Source: Agelas oroides (taxonomy: Eukaryota > Porifera > Demospongiae > Agelasida > Agelasidae). From it: 64,000 nucleotides of DNA. The stretch is taken from contig OX422199.1 in NCBI GenBank assembly GCA_949130485.1, positions 4,760,402 to 4,824,401 of the forward strand, read 5' to 3'. A program made the position numbers and the translations under genes. Of this stretch, positions 33,245 through 43,796 are shown one piece after another (position 1 is the stretch's first letter; each line of letters starts with the position of its first letter). The notes under the pieces were generated by a model. That model ran no database searches, had not been told where the DNA came from, and saw only the letters and a list, made by a program, of their open reading frames with translations.

Positions 33245-33460
33245 AAAAGTGCCATTTTTCGTATTCTTCAATTTCTTCTTTCTTCTTTCTTCTTTCTTTG
33301 TTCAGACCACTTGTCAAACAACGATAACTCGAAAACAGCTCAAGTACTCACCTTGATTTTAGCACAAAACTGATGCTCATCACAGCGCGCAGCTTCCCAA
33401 CCACTCAGCGTCTTCATAACTTGACCCGAACCGATACCAGCTGTTCACAACACACTACAG
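33245..33460 (-). repeat. Copy 2 of the duplicated exon-like segment
   Basis: The minus strand encodes MKTLSGWEAARCDEHQFCAK up to a GTGAGTAC donor. It is the inverted counterpart of 21083-21265, with a TTCTTTCTTC microsatellite added in the intron part (about 33270-33300). Confidence 0.6.
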
Positions 33461-33862
33461 CTATAGTACCTGTTGCGTGGGACGCCATTTTTTTTAATGA
33501 CTTTATGCGCATGCGCGTATTTCCTTAGCAACATTGTGCCTTAGAGATTTTCGACTTTGACTTCGTGCGGAGGTCGTTCTTTCAATGACACAGGCTGTTT
33601 TCACTGCCAACACCATTGAAGATAAGTCAATTCTTCAGTCAGAATTATTTAGCCATTTCCAGTGTGCGTTAAAAAGATACATCTACTGCATTGTTTTACT
33701 AGTATTTGAAACCACGTTATACTGCAGTAGTCAGCCCATACATTTAATAACCCGGGTATTCTGCAACATTCAGCCTGTACATTTAACTTCTACATACACT
33801 ATTTTGCTGAAAATACTACTCATTGTGGTCTTTACGTAGAGCTAACCAATACTATTGCTACT

Positions 33863-35005
33863 GTGATGCGTTTTCTGCTCACGTGTTTGTGGGTATGGCT
33901 CATCATCTTACGCCTACCCCCAACCCACTACCATGATCCGTTGATGACAACTATCACTGGCGAATCCCCCGAGACAGTCAGGTTCGCATACCGTGTATTG
34001 CTTGATAGCTATGGAGTAGTTGTTGTTGACTGGAAAAGGATGAATTTGCTCAGACTTAAAACACGAGGTATATACAGGGTTCATCCATGAAGGCTGTACA
34101 GGGTTCATCGGCCAGCAGCAGTTATCATCACCCTGTTGCTGGCCTCTGGGGACATCGAAACCAACCCTGGCCCTGTACAGTATCCGTGTACTGTATGCGA
34201 AAAACCTGTGAAGGCAAACCAGCGTGGCATTATGTGTGATGGCTGTAGTCAGTGGACACACGCTCGTTGTGGCGGAGTGGAAGAGGCTGAATACCTGCTG
34301 CTTACTGCTCAGGAAAGTTGTGAATGGTTCTGTCCACTCTGCACACAAACAATTGCTAGCTTGAGCATTTCAGGTATTAACAACTCGTTGATGTCATTGC
34401 AACCCAAAATAGTTGAGGTTAACACAATCCAGACTGATGCCAAGCACCCTGGTGTGTGTGAGACAAGTCCTCATCATTCAGGAACACACAGTGAAGATCG
34501 TGCAAAGAAGCGGAGTGCTAAAAATAGAAAGTACTATGAAAGACCTAAAGCAAGAATTTTGTCAAAAAGAAAGCAGCAGTACCAGGAAAATGCTGAGGTA
34601 GTAAAGGCTGCCTCCCGTGTAGCGTCTAAAGTTAATTATGCAAGAAACCCAGAGCCCAAGAAAGATGCTGCACGTGTAGCGTCTAAAGTTAACTATGCAA
34701 GAAACCCTGAAGCTGCACGTGCAGCGTCTAAAGTTAATTATGCAAGAAACCCAGAGCCCAAGAAAGATACTGCACGTGTAGCGTCTAAAGTTAACTATGC
34801 AAGAAACCCTGAAGCTGCACGTGCAGCGTCTAAAGTTAATTACACAAGGAACCCAGAGCCCAAGAAACATGCTGCACGTGTAACGTCTAAAGTTAACTAC
34901 GCAAGAAACCCTGAAGCTGCACGTGCAGTGTCTAAAGTTAATTACACAAGGAACCCAGAGCCCAAGAAACATGCTGCACGTGTAGCGTCTAAAACCCAAA
35001 AGTGA
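33863..35005 (+). CDS. 2A-like peptide, PHD finger and lysine-rich repeat protein
   Basis: One frame runs from an ATG at 33863, with a single TGA at 34088-34090, to a TGA at 35003-35005. After the TGA a hydrophobic stretch (AAVITLLLASG) leads into the 2A-type motif GDIETNPGP (34148-34174). A C4HC3 PHD finger follows (YPCTVCEK, IMCDGCSQWTHARC, WFCPLC, to 34342). A basic region with seven or so repeats of ASKVNYARNPE comes next. The last codons shift by one base relative to the 1,015-codon frame that follows, and the reading SKNPKVKIGH joins them. PHD-bearing N-termini with 2A peptides are known from some invertebrate retroelements. Here it precedes a Helitron-like region. Confidence 0.65.
34148..34174 (+). 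other. 2A-like ribosome-skipping motif
   Basis: Encodes GDIETNPGP, matching the D-(V/I)-E-x-N-P-G-P consensus at which ribosomes release the upstream peptide at the final Gly-Pro bond. A hydrophobic stretch precedes it and the PHD finger follows seven codons later. Activity is not shown by sequence alone. Confidence 0.75.
34609..35000 (+). repeat. Coding minisatellite of about 102-bp units
   Basis: Repeats of GTAGCGTCTAAAGTTAA-containing units alternate between two lengths and encode ASKVNYARNPEPKKDAARV and ASKVNYARNPEAARA. The array stays in frame, and variation is mainly D/H, A/T and R/S. Confidence 0.85.
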
Positions 35006-38000
35006 AAATTGGGCACTCAACAAAATATTATGCAAAGAACAAACAAAGCATTGGTGCCAAAAAAAGGGACAAATATTCACTGTGTGAGCCAAAGCTTGCT
35101 AAAATAGAGATGTATCTGCAGGAAATAGAAGCCAATCTGTTGGAAAATTCAAAAGCAAGGCTTGCATTGATAAAAGCATTAAAGAAACAGCACCAAACAC
35201 TAGCAGAGCAAGCACGCGGTGTTTTGGGTAAAACTGCTTGTCGATTAGCCACTAAACGGCTACTCAACAAAGCTTTGCAAGTGCGCAAGGAGCATGCTGG
35301 GTGTTTGCTGAAGATGGCTAGATCAATTCAGAGTCTGGAGATCAAAGGACAAAAAGATTTTGGTGAAACTAGCCATACAGCTTCTACTGAGCCTTACTTT
35401 TATGATTCTGCTTACCAGCTTGTGAAAAGACCCAATGCTATACCAATTGATGAGAATGGGAAGTGCATAATTGCCAAGCAAGTTAAGAAGGAAAGTGGAT
35501 GGAAGCAATGGCAGTGTACCAATGAATGCAAAGGTATAACCCCAAGCGAAGAGCTCTCCATTATAATGTTCAAACAGTCATTTGAGTGCTCCATACAAGA
35601 GGTGCATCGTACTCTAGATAAATGTGATGAGTGTCCTCGTACACATTACACTAAAACCTCAGGGGGTTTCGCTATAGACCGTAAAGGTCACCCATTGATT
35701 TGTTCCATTGGTACTGGATGCAAAAGTAAACTTAGGATTTTGAGAGCAGCAGCTACTCACTATCCTTTGTTGCGAAAATTCTTACATGATGTACACACTG
35801 CTATCAGAAGTCATGTGTTTGTCCATGACATTGACCAAGCTCTGTGTGCTGGTGACTTCCGTGCACTGATGGAACTCACCGAGATGACAGACTTTGAAAC
35901 TATGTTGACAAATGATGTGGAATCAACGTACGAGCAGTGCACTGATTCCACTGTTGAGGCAGTGCTTCCACAACTAGAGTCACAGCTTGTGGTTACTCAT
36001 GCAAAGCTAATCAGTCAGCTAGAGAAAGAAATCAATGATTATCCAGAGCATGTTTGCTGCAGCTGTGAACAACTGCACCAAAGGAAATCTGTCACACGAG
36101 TGAACATTTCTGACAACCTTGGCAGTGAGGTTTGGGAAAGATTGAAGAGCTTTATTTTACAACAGAACCCAAGTGCGTGTGACATGTTTATGTGCAAGTA
36201 TTGTAAACCTCTCATTAGGAACAACAAGTTACCAGCACGTTGTGTCCTAAATGGTTTGCAATTAGACCCAGTACCCCCAGAGCTAGCTAAGCTCGACTCT
36301 TTGAGTAAGCAGCTCATTCAGCGAGCAAAATGTTATCAGACAGTTGTTAGGCTGGGAACATACACAGGTAAAGTACCTGTGTATAATTCCCTTAAAGCCT
36401 GTAAGGGTACCATGTTTTTTCTTCCACTGCCATTGAATAAAACACTTGAGACCCTTGACCAGGTACAGCCTACTAGCAATGTGAAGATTCCTCTGCCAAA
36501 TCCAGAGTTGTTTATCTTAGTAAATGGGAAGCCCACAAAAAGTAACACCGTTTGGCGGACCTTAGTGGATGTAAATGCTGTAAAGAGTGTGATACAAACA
36601 CTGAAACAAACAAACTGGCTATACGTAGATGTTGATGATGCATCTGTTGACGAGGCAGCTACAAAGGTTATAGAAGTTGTGAGGAATGCTAGTAGCACTA
36701 TGCTGGAGAAGGCAAGTGTAGACGATATCCAAGGCTTTCAAGCTTTCACCATCCGAAACTTAGACAACAAATTGTCTACGGATTCTGACTCCATCCAGTA
36801 TACGTCAGTGGATAAAATAGCAAAGGCAGCTCAAAGCCTGGGGGCAGGAACCTTAATGGCAAAGCTCGATGTGCGAGCGGCCTACAGACTGGTTCCGGTT
36901 CACCCAGACGACCGCGGTTTGATGGGTTTTCAATGGCGCGGGGCGCTCTACATCGATGGCATGCTGCCGTTCGGCCTCCGCTCGGCCCCCATAATCTTTA
37001 CCGCTGTTGCAGATGCCCTAGAGTGGATTTTCCGGCAGCAGGGCGTAGAAGAGATTGACCATTATTTGGACGATTTTATTACCATGGGACCTTCGGGTTC
37101 ACAAGTGTGTGGGCGTAACCTGGACGTTATTTTCCAGGCCTGCGAGGAGCTGGGAGTACCTCTAGCAATGGAAAAATTGGAGGGCCCGACTACACGTCTT
37201 ATATTTCTAGGCATAGAGATCGATACCACTTCCGGATCGATGCGCTTACCAGAAGAGAAGCTGGCTCGCCTCCACCAAGCACTGCAGTCATGGGTCGGAC
37301 GGAAGGCGTGTACAAGGCGTGAACTTGAGTCTCTGGTGGGTCTTCTTCACCATGCATGTCGTGTCATTCGTCCTGGGCGATCGTTCCTGCGGCGAATGAT
37401 CGACCTGCTCCGCATTCCCAGGCGTCAACATCATCGGCTCCGACTGAACCGACAGTTTCGCGCTGACCTCAGGTGGTGGCTCACCTTCGCATCGCATTGG
37501 AATGGAGTGGCGCTGTTTCCACCAACAACACCAGCCAAATTTCAAGTGACGTCTGACGCCTCCGGCTGGTGGGGGTGCGGTGCGTGGTTTCAGTCGAGCT
37601 GGTTTCAGTTTCAGTGGCCCACAGGTGCCGAACACCACCACATTGCCTTCAAGGAGCTCCTGGCAGTTGTTATGGCGTGCGCCATTTGGGGTGGAGACTG
37701 GTATGGGTCGCAAGTCAGTTGCAGATGCGATAACCAGGCAGCCGTCCAAGCCATCGCCTCTCGATCTTGCCGGGACCCGAGCATGATGCACCTGCTGCGA
37801 TGCCTGTTCTTCCTCGAAGCCCATTTCCAGTTGGAGGTTGTAGCAGCATATCTTCCTGGCATTCACAATTCTCTGGCCGATGATTTGTCGCGTAATCGGC
37901 TTCTCTCTTTTCGTTCTAAGGTGCCATCAGCGGACCCACTACCAGCTCCGATGCCCCTCCACCTACCAGATCTTCTGCTGGACACCAGCCAGGATTGGAC

Positions 38001-38049
38001 ATCTCCAGCCTGGACCCAATCGTTCTGCGATACTGTGAGAAAGCATTAG
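35002..38049 (+). CDS. Chimeric ORF: Helitron-like N-terminal region fused to RT and RNase H
   Basis: A 1,015-codon open frame. Residues 1 to about 595 match the N-terminal half of Helitron-like proteins. They have a helical start, Cys pairs (WKQWQCTNECKG, CDECPRTHY, CKYCK) and the block NNKLPARCVLNGLQLDP through LIQRAKCYQTVVRLGTYTG. From about residue 598 it becomes a tyrosine-recombinase-retroelement RT: QYTSVDKIAKAAQ, AKLDVRAAYRLVPVHP, LPFGLRSAPIIF, HYLDDFITM (residue about 687, box intact), then RNase H (TSDASGWWGCGAW, RCDNQAAVQAI, LADDLSRNRLL). RT fingers upstream of motif A are missing. Base composition changes abruptly to GC-rich near 36,840. No HUH nuclease or Pif1 helicase is present. 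I infer a retroelement joined to a Helitron-like element. Confidence 0.8.
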   Translation: MKIGHSTKYYAKNKQSIGAKKRDKYSLCEPKLAKIEMYLQEIEANLLENSKARLALIKALKKQHQTLAEQARGVLGKTACRLATKRLLNKALQVRKEHAGCLLKMARSIQSLEIKGQKDFGETSHTASTEPYFYDSAYQLVKRPNAIPIDENGKCIIAKQVKKESGWKQWQCTNECKGITPSEELSIIMFKQSFECSIQEVHRTLDKCDECPRTHYTKTSGGFAIDRKGHPLICSIGTGCKSKLRILRAAATHYPLLRKFLHDVHTAIRSHVFVHDIDQALCAGDFRALMELTEMTDFETMLTNDVESTYEQCTDSTVEAVLPQLESQLVVTHAKLISQLEKEINDYPEHVCCSCEQLHQRKSVTRVNISDNLGSEVWERLKSFILQQNPSACDMFMCKYCKPLIRNNKLPARCVLNGLQLDPVPPELAKLDSLSKQLIQRAKCYQTVVRLGTYTGKVPVYNSLKACKGTMFFLPLPLNKTLETLDQVQPTSNVKIPLPNPELFILVNGKPTKSNTVWRTLVDVNAVKSVIQTLKQTNWLYVDVDDASVDEAATKVIEVVRNASSTMLEKASVDDIQGFQAFTIRNLDNKLSTDSDSIQYTSVDKIAKAAQSLGAGTLMAKLDVRAAYRLVPVHPDDRGLMGFQWRGALYIDGMLPFGLRSAPIIFTAVADALEWIFRQQGVEEIDHYLDDFITMGPSGSQVCGRNLDVIFQACEELGVPLAMEKLEGPTTRLIFLGIEIDTTSGSMRLPEEKLARLHQALQSWVGRKACTRRELESLVGLLHHACRVIRPGRSFLRRMIDLLRIPRRQHHRLRLNRQFRADLRWWLTFASHWNGVALFPPTTPAKFQVTSDASGWWGCGAWFQSSWFQFQWPTGAEHHHIAFKELLAVVMACAIWGGDWYGSQVSCRCDNQAAVQAIASRSCRDPSMMHLLRCLFFLEAHFQLEVVAAYLPGIHNSLADDLSRNRLLSFRSKVPSADPLPAPMPLHLPDLLLDTSQDWTSPAWTQSFCDTVRKH

Positions 38050-38986
38050 CGAACTCCACACAAAAGACTTACAGAGCTGCAGTCAAGCGTTTCATGTCAT
38101 TTTGCCAGTCGTTTAATGTGTCAACACCATTTCCAGTTACTGAATCTCTATTGTGTTATTTTGTAGCCACGTTAGCTAACCAGGGACTAGCCCCCTCAAC
38201 CATAAAAACGTACCTGGCCGCAGTAAGACACGCGCAGATAACCAGATGTCTCCCTGAGCCCCGCCATGATTCATCCCTGCCACGCCTCCGCCTGCTTCAA
38301 ATGGGGGTACGCCGCGTGAGAGCGGAGGGTAACCTTCCCCTAGTCGTCCGCGATTGCCGATAACTCCCGACATTCTTCGCCAAATTGGATCCCAGTGGGC
38401 TTCGTCAGCATCAAGTTTTGACACTATTATGCTTTGGGCGGCGGCTGTCACTTGCTTCTTCGGTTTTTTTCGGGCGGGAGAGATTACTGTACCTTCGGCA
38501 GCTGCCTTTGATCCGTCTGTCCACCTGGCATGGGGCGACGTGGCCTGCGACTCCTTACAGCACCCCTCATCCATCCGGGTACACCTGAAGCGGTCGAAAT
38601 GTGACCAGTTTGGCAGAGGTGTGGCCGTATTCTTGGGTAGGACGGCAGACGCTTTGTGTCCAGTGACGGCGGTTATTGCATATGTGACGAGGAGAGGCAA
38701 CACCTCTGGACCTTTCTTCCGCTTTGAAAATGGAACACCACTGACAAAGACCCAGTTTGTGACCCGGATAAGGAGCGTCCTGCGGGAGGTTGGAATCCCT
38801 TACCAGAATTATTCGGGTCATAGCTTCCGAATAGGTGCCGCGACGGCGGCGGCTCGTGCCGGCATCCAGGATTCTACAATCCAGGCCCTAGGTAGATGGA
38901 GCAGCGATGCCTTTTTGACGTATATCAGGACGCCGAGGAACCAGTTAGCTCGTTTTTCTCGTGATATTGCACTGATTCATTGTTGA
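37995..38986 (+). pseudogene. Tyrosine recombinase with one frameshift
   Basis: The first frame (37995-38363) starts MDISSLDPIVLRYCEKALAN and carries the SAM-like N-terminal domain (TQKTYRAAVKRFMSFCQ, LAPSTIKTYLAAVRHAQ). The second frame (from about 38350 to 38986) carries the catalytic domain: FFGFFRAGEIT (box I Arg), LKRSKCDQFGRG (Lys), SGHSFRIGAATAAARAG (His-x-x-Arg), LGRWSSDAFLTYIRTP (Trp and Tyr). All catalytic residues are present, and only a one-base shift near 38350 separates the halves. It overlaps the end of the RT/RNase H frame by 55 bases, as usual in compact retroelements. Confidence 0.85.
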
Positions 38987-39103
38987 ACATATCATGCGCA
39001 TTCTCTAACTTATTAATAAATCTCTGCGGGGCATTGAGCAAGTAGGGAGGTGCTTGGGGGGAAGAAGAGGTGTGCTGTTGCTGACAACCCCCCTCTCTTC
39101 CTT

Positions 39104-39243
39104 GGGTGGGGGTGGAGCCTGGTTTGAAGGCTCCGCCCTGGTAAGTTAATTCCCCTCAAGCACCTCCACGTCGCATCACGCCCGGACGTTGGGCCAACAT
39201 ACGTAGATAGCAAATGCAGCTTGTGAGTAGTGTGGTGAGTTAA
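39104..39243 (+). repeat. Split direct repeat B1
   Basis: 140 bp starting GGGTGGGGGTGGAGCCTGG and ending GTGGTGAGTTAA. It matches 39481-39620 except for one C/T difference. Confidence 0.9.
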
Positions 39244-39480
39244 ATGTAGTTTAACCCTGGGTTAAACCAAGTTAACGAACGAATGCCTGGGTGTGCCCCT
39301 CTGCCCGCCAGGACTCTGTCCGCGCATGCGCACGCACATAGGCGCGATAGTCGTCAGTCAGCGAAGCGATCCAGTGAGGCTCAGTGCCAGTGCCATCGTT
39401 CACGATTTTTTTTTTTACTTGCTCACACGAGTTTTTTGTTCTTTTCGATTTTCTCCATCCAATCGGGGTGTGACAGGTCC

Positions 39481-39620
39481 GGGTGGGGGTGGAGCCTGGT
39501 TTGAAGGCTCCGCCCTGGTAAGTTAATTCCCCTCAAGCACCTCCACGTCGCATCACGCCTGGACGTTGGGCCAACATACGTAGATAGCAAATGCAGCTTG
39601 TGAGTAGTGTGGTGAGTTAA
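39481..39620 (+). repeat. Split direct repeat B2, 3' end of the retroelement
   Basis: The second copy of the 140-bp repeat. Unique host-like AT-rich sequence starts right after it. Confidence 0.9.
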
Positions 39621-42106
39621 CTTAACACATGCCCACTCAAATTATTTATGTTTCATTCGAATAAATACAGTAGAGTCTAAGTGTGTTACTCCAAGAACCG
39701 TCAGTGCACATAAAACTTGTGCCATTCGATCAGGACAGATTGTAATTCAGCTGGATGGTCACTTAAAATCCAACTTGCTGTATGGAGGGAGGGCAGTCTG
39801 ACCTAATTCCTTCCGTCAGAAATATGCACTATAGCTATACTATTAAATAAATACTTGGTACCATAAGATCGCCGATCTCATGCTAACTTAATTCTCTTCT
39901 TGCTAAATTGGATACAAATGAATGCAAGTCAACCTACGAACAGAGAGGATTATATTTGTCTGACATAATTTGATTCATTTAGTGATGTGGTGGTTGATAT
40001 AATAAATGTGGTGGTTCTGTTGGTACCAGCTCCTTTTAAACACAGCAGTGTGTGCATTTCAGTGACTATCATAAGTAGATACAGATAGGTTTCTCAACTA
40101 TGGTAATGGCATGATAGTCTCATAGTGGATCCTGTTATGCCAACTAGCTACATGGCATTGAACGATGAATGACAAGCTAGCTTTGCATTCAGAGGAAGTT
40201 GAGGAATCAGCAGTACATTTATAAATGTGGTGGTACATAGATTTCTCAATGTGACAGTACGTTAACTAATGTGGTTGTGGATTTATATGCAAATAACAAG
40301 TATAGATTTACAAATACATAGGGTGAAATAAACATGTATAAGGACAAGCCATAATTAAATACTTCATGTAGCCAGTTAACACTAAACAGATACCCACATC
40401 ATGTATGCTCAAATTGAACTGTACAAACACACGTATACAATCACTGGTCTTCATTGCTGTTGACAGTCACTGAACCACACCCATACCAGACACATCCTCA
40501 AATGCAGCATGTGCATTGTGGACTGCCTTATATAATTGTTGTGTGATGTATTGTTATAAATGTTATTTGCTGAAAGCTAGTATACCACTAACTCTTTCTC
40601 ATTTGTGTGAAGAAAGCATTGTAGAAAGGTTGGTGCTAGTGCCTGTATATTACCATGATGATATTTTCCTTCCAAATTGAAGACGTTGGTTTTGACTTGA
40701 CTGTTTGAAGATCAATGCCCAAAATTAATGTAAACAACTCAGACCATTAGTAGCAACAGTCATCGGTTTGAGAGCAAGACTACAGTAGACAAAGCTGATA
40801 GTTGCCAGGCACGTGGAAAAAAATGTGTAGCATACTTGAAACAATAGGCAAAATTATTCACTCAAGTCACCCATTTAATGTTGTATATGAGTATAGGTGA
40901 TACCTTCCAGGTAATAGCTACTGAGTGTGTATGCAAAGTGTATAGCTGTCATGGGGTTTTATAGTAAAGAGATTCAAAGTGCATTTCAAATTTCATCTAC
41001 TTCAATTCTAAGGATTAAATGTTCACAAAGACACTTCTGTGGTACAGAAGTAGAGAACAGAAGGAGCTCATCAACTTAGCATCACAAAAATTCGTGAAAA
41101 AGTACTTTCTTTGGTGTTTCTTCTGACACTGAGAGTTCTTCTCAAGCTTGGTGTTGCTCTCGTCACTACAACACCTAGCTGTACACACATGCACACTAAG
41201 GAAGGTAAAGGGTCACGGCTTAACCTGGTGGATGAAGTTCACAAATAGTTCATATTTTACAGTTGTTTACATTATCAAAGAGTGGTGGAAGCACAAGGGC
41301 TACAGGGCCAATGAGATCTTATCCCACATGCAATCAGAGTCATTGTGGATTAAAAGGGGTTGCCCTCTTCCACCTCCAACTTAATCTCTCATATGTCTAT
41401 CTTGAGGTAGCTATTGTTTTATCCAACTGGAAATCTTAGGTCATCACACAATGGCGACCCAAAACTCATCACGAACTGCAGGCCTATTCCCCTTTTTACA
41501 ATCCATCAAAATATTAATGTACAAAAAGCAAATTTTCATAAACAGGCAAATCTTCACTTGTTAGTTTTGGTTCAGACCACCCAAGAATTTTTAACAATCA
41601 GACCGCAGAGTTCTAACCATGAAACAATCTGGAGATAGTTCTATACAAGAAGTTCACATGGCTGCCACAAATGACTGGCAACTCCAAAATAAGGTTTCAT
41701 GCGAGCCTTTCAGAGCACTGCAGCTTGCAGAAATTGTCTTTTCACAATCATACTTTGAGAACACTTGCTGCAAGATTTGGATTATCACATTGAACTTCTG
41801 CATTTTGAGAATTGATACCACAAACTACCCCCAAGACTTAGTATACAAGAGCGCATGATAAACTAGAGCTCTGTAGAGCACATACCCCATGCACCACGTA
41901 GCTGTGCATGTGCTTCCTTGAAGGAACAAACCGTCATCTCACAAATGCACACTGTATGGTGAACCCTAGGGACACTGAAACCATTGTACAGGTGGCCAGG
42001 TATCTGGGTGTGGTTGGTAGGTGTGCCCACGATGCCAACTCAAAACGCAGGGGTATGTAGCACTAATATGGCGACCTAGATCTGGAGAACTGGCGTTTTT
42101 TGTGCC
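39621..42106. other. AT-rich, no supported gene
   Basis: No exon with recognisable domains on either strand. Words such as AATGTGGTGGTT recur loosely around 39985-40265. This is probably intergenic or intronic sequence. Confidence 0.4.

Positions 42107-42137
<31 letters not shown>
42107..42137. repeat. (GACA)n microsatellite
   Basis: Seven to eight uninterrupted GACA units. Confidence 0.95.
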
Positions 42138-42342
42138 GGACAACGATGACAGATGGACACGAATGATCACTTCAAAGGTTATGATACTGACCCACAAGGG
42201 CATCCAGATATAGAATAGTCTAAATATGTACAGTCCTGCATAAAATGTTTTCAGCAATATAAAAATATCTGAGTCTGAGGCTATGTCTACTAGCAACTGA
42301 GAGATTTTCACTGGGTCTTCTTGCACACGTATACATGGTCAT

Positions 42343-43615
42343 GTGGGTGGGCTTCCATCAGGTGGTGAAACAGTGATGAATCTAGTCCCTCTATGTCACA
42401 ATATATGGACATGGTTTGCTGCCAAAAGCAGGCTTAGTGATCTCAAAGAGCAGGACCTGGTCCCTCTCGATCCTTTGTCTAAGGTCACATTCCAGATCTT
42501 CATCCAACTTGTGACTTCCGCCACTTTGGCAACCATCTCGCTGCTCTGGTGGGTTGAAGAGTCTGGTTCCAGTCCTTGGCAATGATGGTCCTCTTTAACT
42601 CTCTTGCATCCACTTCACTGGCTTGTTGCAGAATCATGGATGTGAAGCTTGGTGCCACGTTTTCCTCCAGGTACCTGCACTCCAGGACAAGTTGGATTCT
42701 GTTGACATCCTCTGCCGCCAGAGCACTGGTTTGCACAGATGGCCATTGAAGGAGAACACGCACAGCTAGTGTTGAATGAAATCTAGAGAGTTTGAGGATC
42801 CGCCTTTCAATTTCTTCTTGAGAAGAGAATTGGGACCACACGTGTTTCAAGTATGGCTCTTCCTGACAACGGGTTCAAGGTCTCCTTGGAAAGCACCCAT
42901 TCCTCCAAAGAGGAAAAAGGCATGTCATGGCTTTCTTCACAGCTTCATCCACTGGTGTTTTTGCAGCAAGGTTCCAGGACCACCAGAATTCCAAACATTT
43001 TGCTGCATCCTTGGGGATCAGCTGTTGTTGATCAATGGAGCCCACAACTTTCTTTGGGTGTTTAGTCTGTGACATTACAACCACGTCACGCTTTTGAGGA
43101 TTGAGGGTTAGCCCATTTTCCTGAGTGAAGGAGAGGGTCAGGTTTATCTGCTGCTCCATGGACTGCTCGCTGGAGGTATAACTGTTCTGATGTCATTTGC
43201 ATGTGCAAATGCCCCTGCATACAAGCCATGTACTGTTGCCCCTAACCGGAGTTGTTGCATGGGGATTCATGACAATTAGGAATAAGGCAGGAGAGAGAAC
43301 TGAACCTTGTCGTACACCTCTCTCGATGACGAAGGAAGATGTGGTTCTTCCATCTACCTTGACCTTACACTTAGGTTGATGGTACCATGCCTTGATTAGC
43401 CTCCAGCACTTGCTATTGATTCCAGTTTCAAAGAAGAGTATTTTAAGTAAGATTGAATACTCCACAGAGTCATAAGCTTTGTGCAGGTCATACAAGCACA
43501 TGTAGACTTTGTCACCATCATTCACAAACTTCAAGTGTGGCAAAAATAGCATCTGCACATGAGTTTCCTTTGGTAGTTTGATTGATGTGGGGCAGATCCA
43601 GGTCTTCATTCATGG
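42343..43615 (-). pseudogene. LINE reverse-transcriptase fragment
   Basis: Minus-strand pieces in changing frames: KVYMCLYDLHKAYDSVEYS, RGVRQGSVLSPALFLIVMN (43193-43609), then AFAHANDIRT where YADD is expected. After these come ENGLTLNPQKRDVVVMS and a thumb/connection region down to about 42390. The catalytic YADD has become HAND and at least three frameshifts occur. The sequence differs from the LINE at 28.7-32.1 kb, so it is a different clade and older. Confidence 0.75.
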
Positions 43616-43796
43616 CTTAATTAAATGGGTGGGGCATTTATGGCAAAAATGAGTTACTGTTTTCTGGGGATGTACTCGAAAAACACTGGTCTTCACCTTA
43701 CAAAAAAGTCAATGGAAAAACTCCTCGGTCACAGTAACTCTTTCTTGGTGATTTTTTTTTACAAATTATGGCACCACTTGGTTCACATTTGTATTG

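Larger units (their letters stand above)
36785..39620 (+). mobile_element. 5'-truncated Ngaro/DIRS-like retroelement
   Basis: Includes RT (from motif A), RNase H, a tyrosine recombinase and a 3' end organised as repeat, unique 237-bp segment, repeat (39104-39243, 39244-39480, 39481-39620). This is the B1-A2-B2 arrangement of split direct repeats in this retroelement class. Gag, RT fingers and the 5' A1 repeat are absent because the left part is replaced by the Helitron-like sequence. It is GC-rich compared with the flanking DNA. Confidence 0.8.

Noticed and set aside
37288-37866. Minus-strand open frame of 192 codons opposite the RNase H
   Set aside because: A shadow of the GC-rich plus-strand RT/RNase H frame with no motif.
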